This document shows, piece after piece, positions 62,290-64,000 of a DNA stretch of 64,000 nt (within the stretch, counting starts at the first letter, position 1; each line of letters begins with the position of its first letter). Made by a program: the position numbers and the translations under genes. Source of the stretch: Paenibacillus rubinfantis (GTDB lineage Bacteria; Bacillota; Bacilli; Paenibacillales; Paenibacillaceae); assembly GCF_001486505.1 (NCBI RefSeq), contig NZ_LN909063.1, forward strand, positions 472,727-536,726, in the 5' to 3' direction. The notes under the pieces are model-generated. The model was not told the DNA's origin. It ran no database searches and saw only the letters and a program-made list of their open reading frames with translations.

Positions 62290-63507
62290 TTATTGCTCAT
62301 CCGGCCCGAGATTCGGTGAATATCCGTGATGGCGAACCTGGTACCAAATGGCGGCGAACCCCAGCGCACCAATCAGCGTTAAGGCGACTCCGGACCGGTA
62401 CATGACGACAGATCCGAAATTTTGGAACAGCCACCCGCCCCAAAAGCCTGCAATCACGCCGGCAAGTCCGCTGGCGGCAAACGTGTATACCGCTTGTCCC
62501 GCGGACCTCAGCGGGCGCGGCAGCAGCAGGGTGATCAGCTTGGTGCCGACGTAGAAAAATCCGCCAAACGTTACGGAATGCAGCAGCTGAATAAGCAGAA
62601 TCTGGAGCGGATTCGTCGCTTCGGACATCAGATCCCAGCGAACGGCAAACAACAGGCTGACGATGGTGATACAAGCGAGTAAATAGGACATTTTCCGCTT
62701 CAAAAATCGATCCAGCAGGATAAACGCCAACAATTCAAACGCCGTTGATAAGAACACGGCACCGCCAACCGCCAGCCGCGACCCGCCCAAATCGGTCATA
62801 AATAACGGCATGAAAATGCCATTCATCGCGTTTGGAACCGCCACCAGCATGCTGAACAATACGAAGGCAAGCAGGTATTTGTTCTGCAGCGCCCGCCGCA
62901 GCTCCACGCCTTTCAGCCAAGGCGTTTGGGACGGTTGGCGAATGGAGGGCAGCAGGAGGGTCGCGCCGATCGCGAGCATCAACGTCACGCTGAAGAGCAG
63001 CGAGCTGCCATTATGGCCGATGGCGTCGATAATCGGCCCGGCGGCCAGCGCGATGAAGGTCCACCCGAGCGAACCCCAAATGCGGTAGGTGCCAAATTGA
63101 TTTTCCGTGCCCGCGGTATATCCGAGAATGAGGGTGTTGCTTTGCGAGAGCAGCGGACTTAGGAAAAAATAAAGCAGAATCATCGTCAGGTACAACATCG
63201 AAAACGTGTTGACCTTAAACATCAAGTGGCCCATGAGGAGTAAGCCCAGCATCATGACCAGCAGAACGGCCCGCGGATTTTGCCTTTGGTCGCCCAGGTA
63301 TCTCCAGAAGGGGTGAGCCAGCAGCGAAATTAACGGTCCGATTGCCATTAGGCTTCCGATTTCCAGCTTGTCCATGCCGATGTCCTGCAAATATAATTGA
63401 AAAAAGGCAGCAAAAATGACCATGGTTCCGTAGATGAAAAAGTTAACTAGCCCTAGCGGTAATAACGAAAAGGACGAATGTCGTTTTTTGTCCTGCAAAC
63501 GCGCCAT
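62290..63507 (-). CDS. MFS transporter, LacY/PPP-like
   Basis: A 405-residue 12-helix transporter of the nucleoside/sugar/phenylpropionate-type MFS group: NFFIYGTMVIFAAFFQLYLQDIGM in helix 1, GTYRIWGSLGWTFIAL in helix 5, and RSAGQAVYTFAASGLAGVIAGFWGG near helices 10-11. Probably a proton symporter for a sugar or small organic compound, and possibly controlled by the adjacent LacI regulator on the same strand. Confidence 0.78.
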   Translation of the reverse strand: MARLQDKKRHSSFSLLPLGLVNFFIYGTMVIFAAFFQLYLQDIGMDKLEIGSLMAIGPLISLLAHPFWRYLGDQRQNPRAVLLVMMLGLLLMGHLMFKVNTFSMLYLTMILLYFFLSPLLSQSNTLILGYTAGTENQFGTYRIWGSLGWTFIALAAGPIIDAIGHNGSSLLFSVTLMLAIGATLLLPSIRQPSQTPWLKGVELRRALQNKYLLAFVLFSMLVAVPNAMNGIFMPLFMTDLGGSRLAVGGAVFLSTAFELLAFILLDRFLKRKMSYLLACITIVSLLFAVRWDLMSEATNPLQILLIQLLHSVTFGGFFYVGTKLITLLLPRPLRSAGQAVYTFAASGLAGVIAGFWGGWLFQNFGSVVMYRSGVALTLIGALGFAAIWYQVRHHGYSPNLGPDEQ

Positions 63508-63639
63508 TCCTTTCTGTCCGGGTCCAAGTGGTCACAAAAGGAAGCTTGTGACTATGATCCCAATGTAACACACAGGTGAAAGGGGATACAAACCAAGTTT
63601 TATTGGAATTACCATAATTTATGCATCGGGGGAAAATGG

Positions 63640-64000
63640 ATGAATACAACAGCCATCATTTTGGCCGGCGGACGATCCAGCCGCATGGGCAGCGACAAGG
63701 CGCTTCTTGAGCTTGGCGGGTTGACGGTACTGGAGCGGCTGATCCGGGAGCTGGAGCCGGTAGCTTCAAGAATCGTGATCGCAGCCGGCAACAAAGAGGC
63801 CTACGACCGGTTCGGCTTCGAAGTCGTGACCGACCGCTTCCCGGGGGACGGTCCGCTGGCCGGCCTGCACGCCGGGCTGGAGAGCTCGGCGACCTGCTGG
63901 AGTCTCGCGGTGGCGTGCGATACGCCGTTCGCGAACAGCGGCTTGTTCCGCGCGCTGCTGGAGCGGGCCGAGGCGGCGGAGGAAGCGGCGGCCCGGGCGG
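63640..64000 (+). CDS. mobA: Molybdenum cofactor guanylyltransferase, 5' part
   Basis: The frame begins at ATG 63640 (CGGGGGA seven bases upstream) and runs off the window. The visible 120 residues show the nucleotidyltransferase start LAGGRSSRMGSDKALLELGG, then DGPLAGLHAGLE and ACDTPF, all MobA hallmarks. It attaches GMP to molybdopterin to make the MGD cofactor needed by enzymes such as the one at 55231-57300. Confidence 0.88.
   Translation, partial: MNTTAIILAGGRSSRMGSDKALLELGGLTVLERLIRELEPVASRIVIAAGNKEAYDRFGFEVVTDRFPGDGPLAGLHAGLESSATCWSLAVACDTPFANSGLFRALLERAEAAEEAAARA

Overview
The window looks like chromosomal DNA of an endospore-forming Firmicute, most probably Paenibacillaceae (Paenibacillus-like). 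The reasons are two GerA-type germinant-receptor operons, pdaA (cortex synthesis), yjlC-ndh, tcyABC, yfnA, yhfW, yusV and cidAB relatives of Bacillus genes, AGGAGG ribosome sites with many GTG/TTG starts, good sigA promoters and moderately high GC. A glnS gene also fits some Paenibacillaceae better than Bacillus. I see no rRNA, tRNA, IS element, prophage or CRISPR array. The window begins inside a LysR-family gene and ends inside mobA.

Layout. 1-5.7 kb: LysR tail, yjlC-ndh (type II NADH dehydrogenase) behind a Rex-like box, gdhA, a YdgI-like nitroreductase, a Gfo/Idh/MocA oxidoreductase. 5.8-8.9 kb: quinol nitric oxide reductase norZ with a Bacillus-type Fnr. 9-13.6 kb: cidAB with divergent LysR regulator, yfnA permease, pdaA with a sigG-like promoter. 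13.7-17.9 kb: MarR regulator plus a heterodimeric ABC exporter. 18.0-18.5 kb: cluster of an imperfect ~29-bp repeat family with hairpin-forming spacers. 18.5-21.5 kb: a second Crp/Fnr regulator (N-terminal cysteines), a divergent V4R-domain protein, and a sigD-type chemoreceptor. 21.6-24.3 kb: lipid-linked glycosylation cassette. 24.4-27.3 kb: AlkA-type glycosylase and an ABC-F gene preceded by a leader ORF and attenuator. 27.4-29.8 kb: tcyABC. 29.8-31.7 kb: PadR-HAAS-DUF4097 operon. 31.9-33.5 kb: yhfW. 33.7-37.7 kb: gerA-C-B operon. 38-40.7 kb: PerR-like regulator, atypical response regulator, chemoreceptor. 40.8-44.9 kb: second ger operon (A-C-small D-B). 45-49.1 kb: hemD, a frameshifted phasin-like gene, UbiB/ABC1 kinase, DEAD helicase. 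49.3-52.1 kb: VanY-type peptidase, Fur-controlled siderophore ATPase and FhuF-like reductase. 52.3-58.7 kb: nox, nirC, orphan molybdopterin oxidoreductase, MFS transporter. 58.7-64 kb: GNAT, glnS, LacI regulator, MFS transporter, mobA.

Common theme. Redox and low-oxygen functions recur: ndh, norZ, fnr, a second FNR-like regulator with V4R, nox, nirC, a Mo-enzyme and mobA. Several of their promoters carry TGTGA-N6-TCACA-like palindromes that could bind Bacillus-type Fnr or Rex (the two motifs overlap). One carries a perfect TTGAT-N4-ATCAA site, which suits the second regulator's recognition helix.

The most interesting items are the leader-peptide/terminator attenuator in front of the ABC-F gene, the dispersed repeat family seen at two loci about 37 kb apart in opposite-orientation arrangements, and the pairing of two Crp/Fnr proteins with two operator types. 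All functional assignments come from reading motifs and recalled family similarity; no database search was run.
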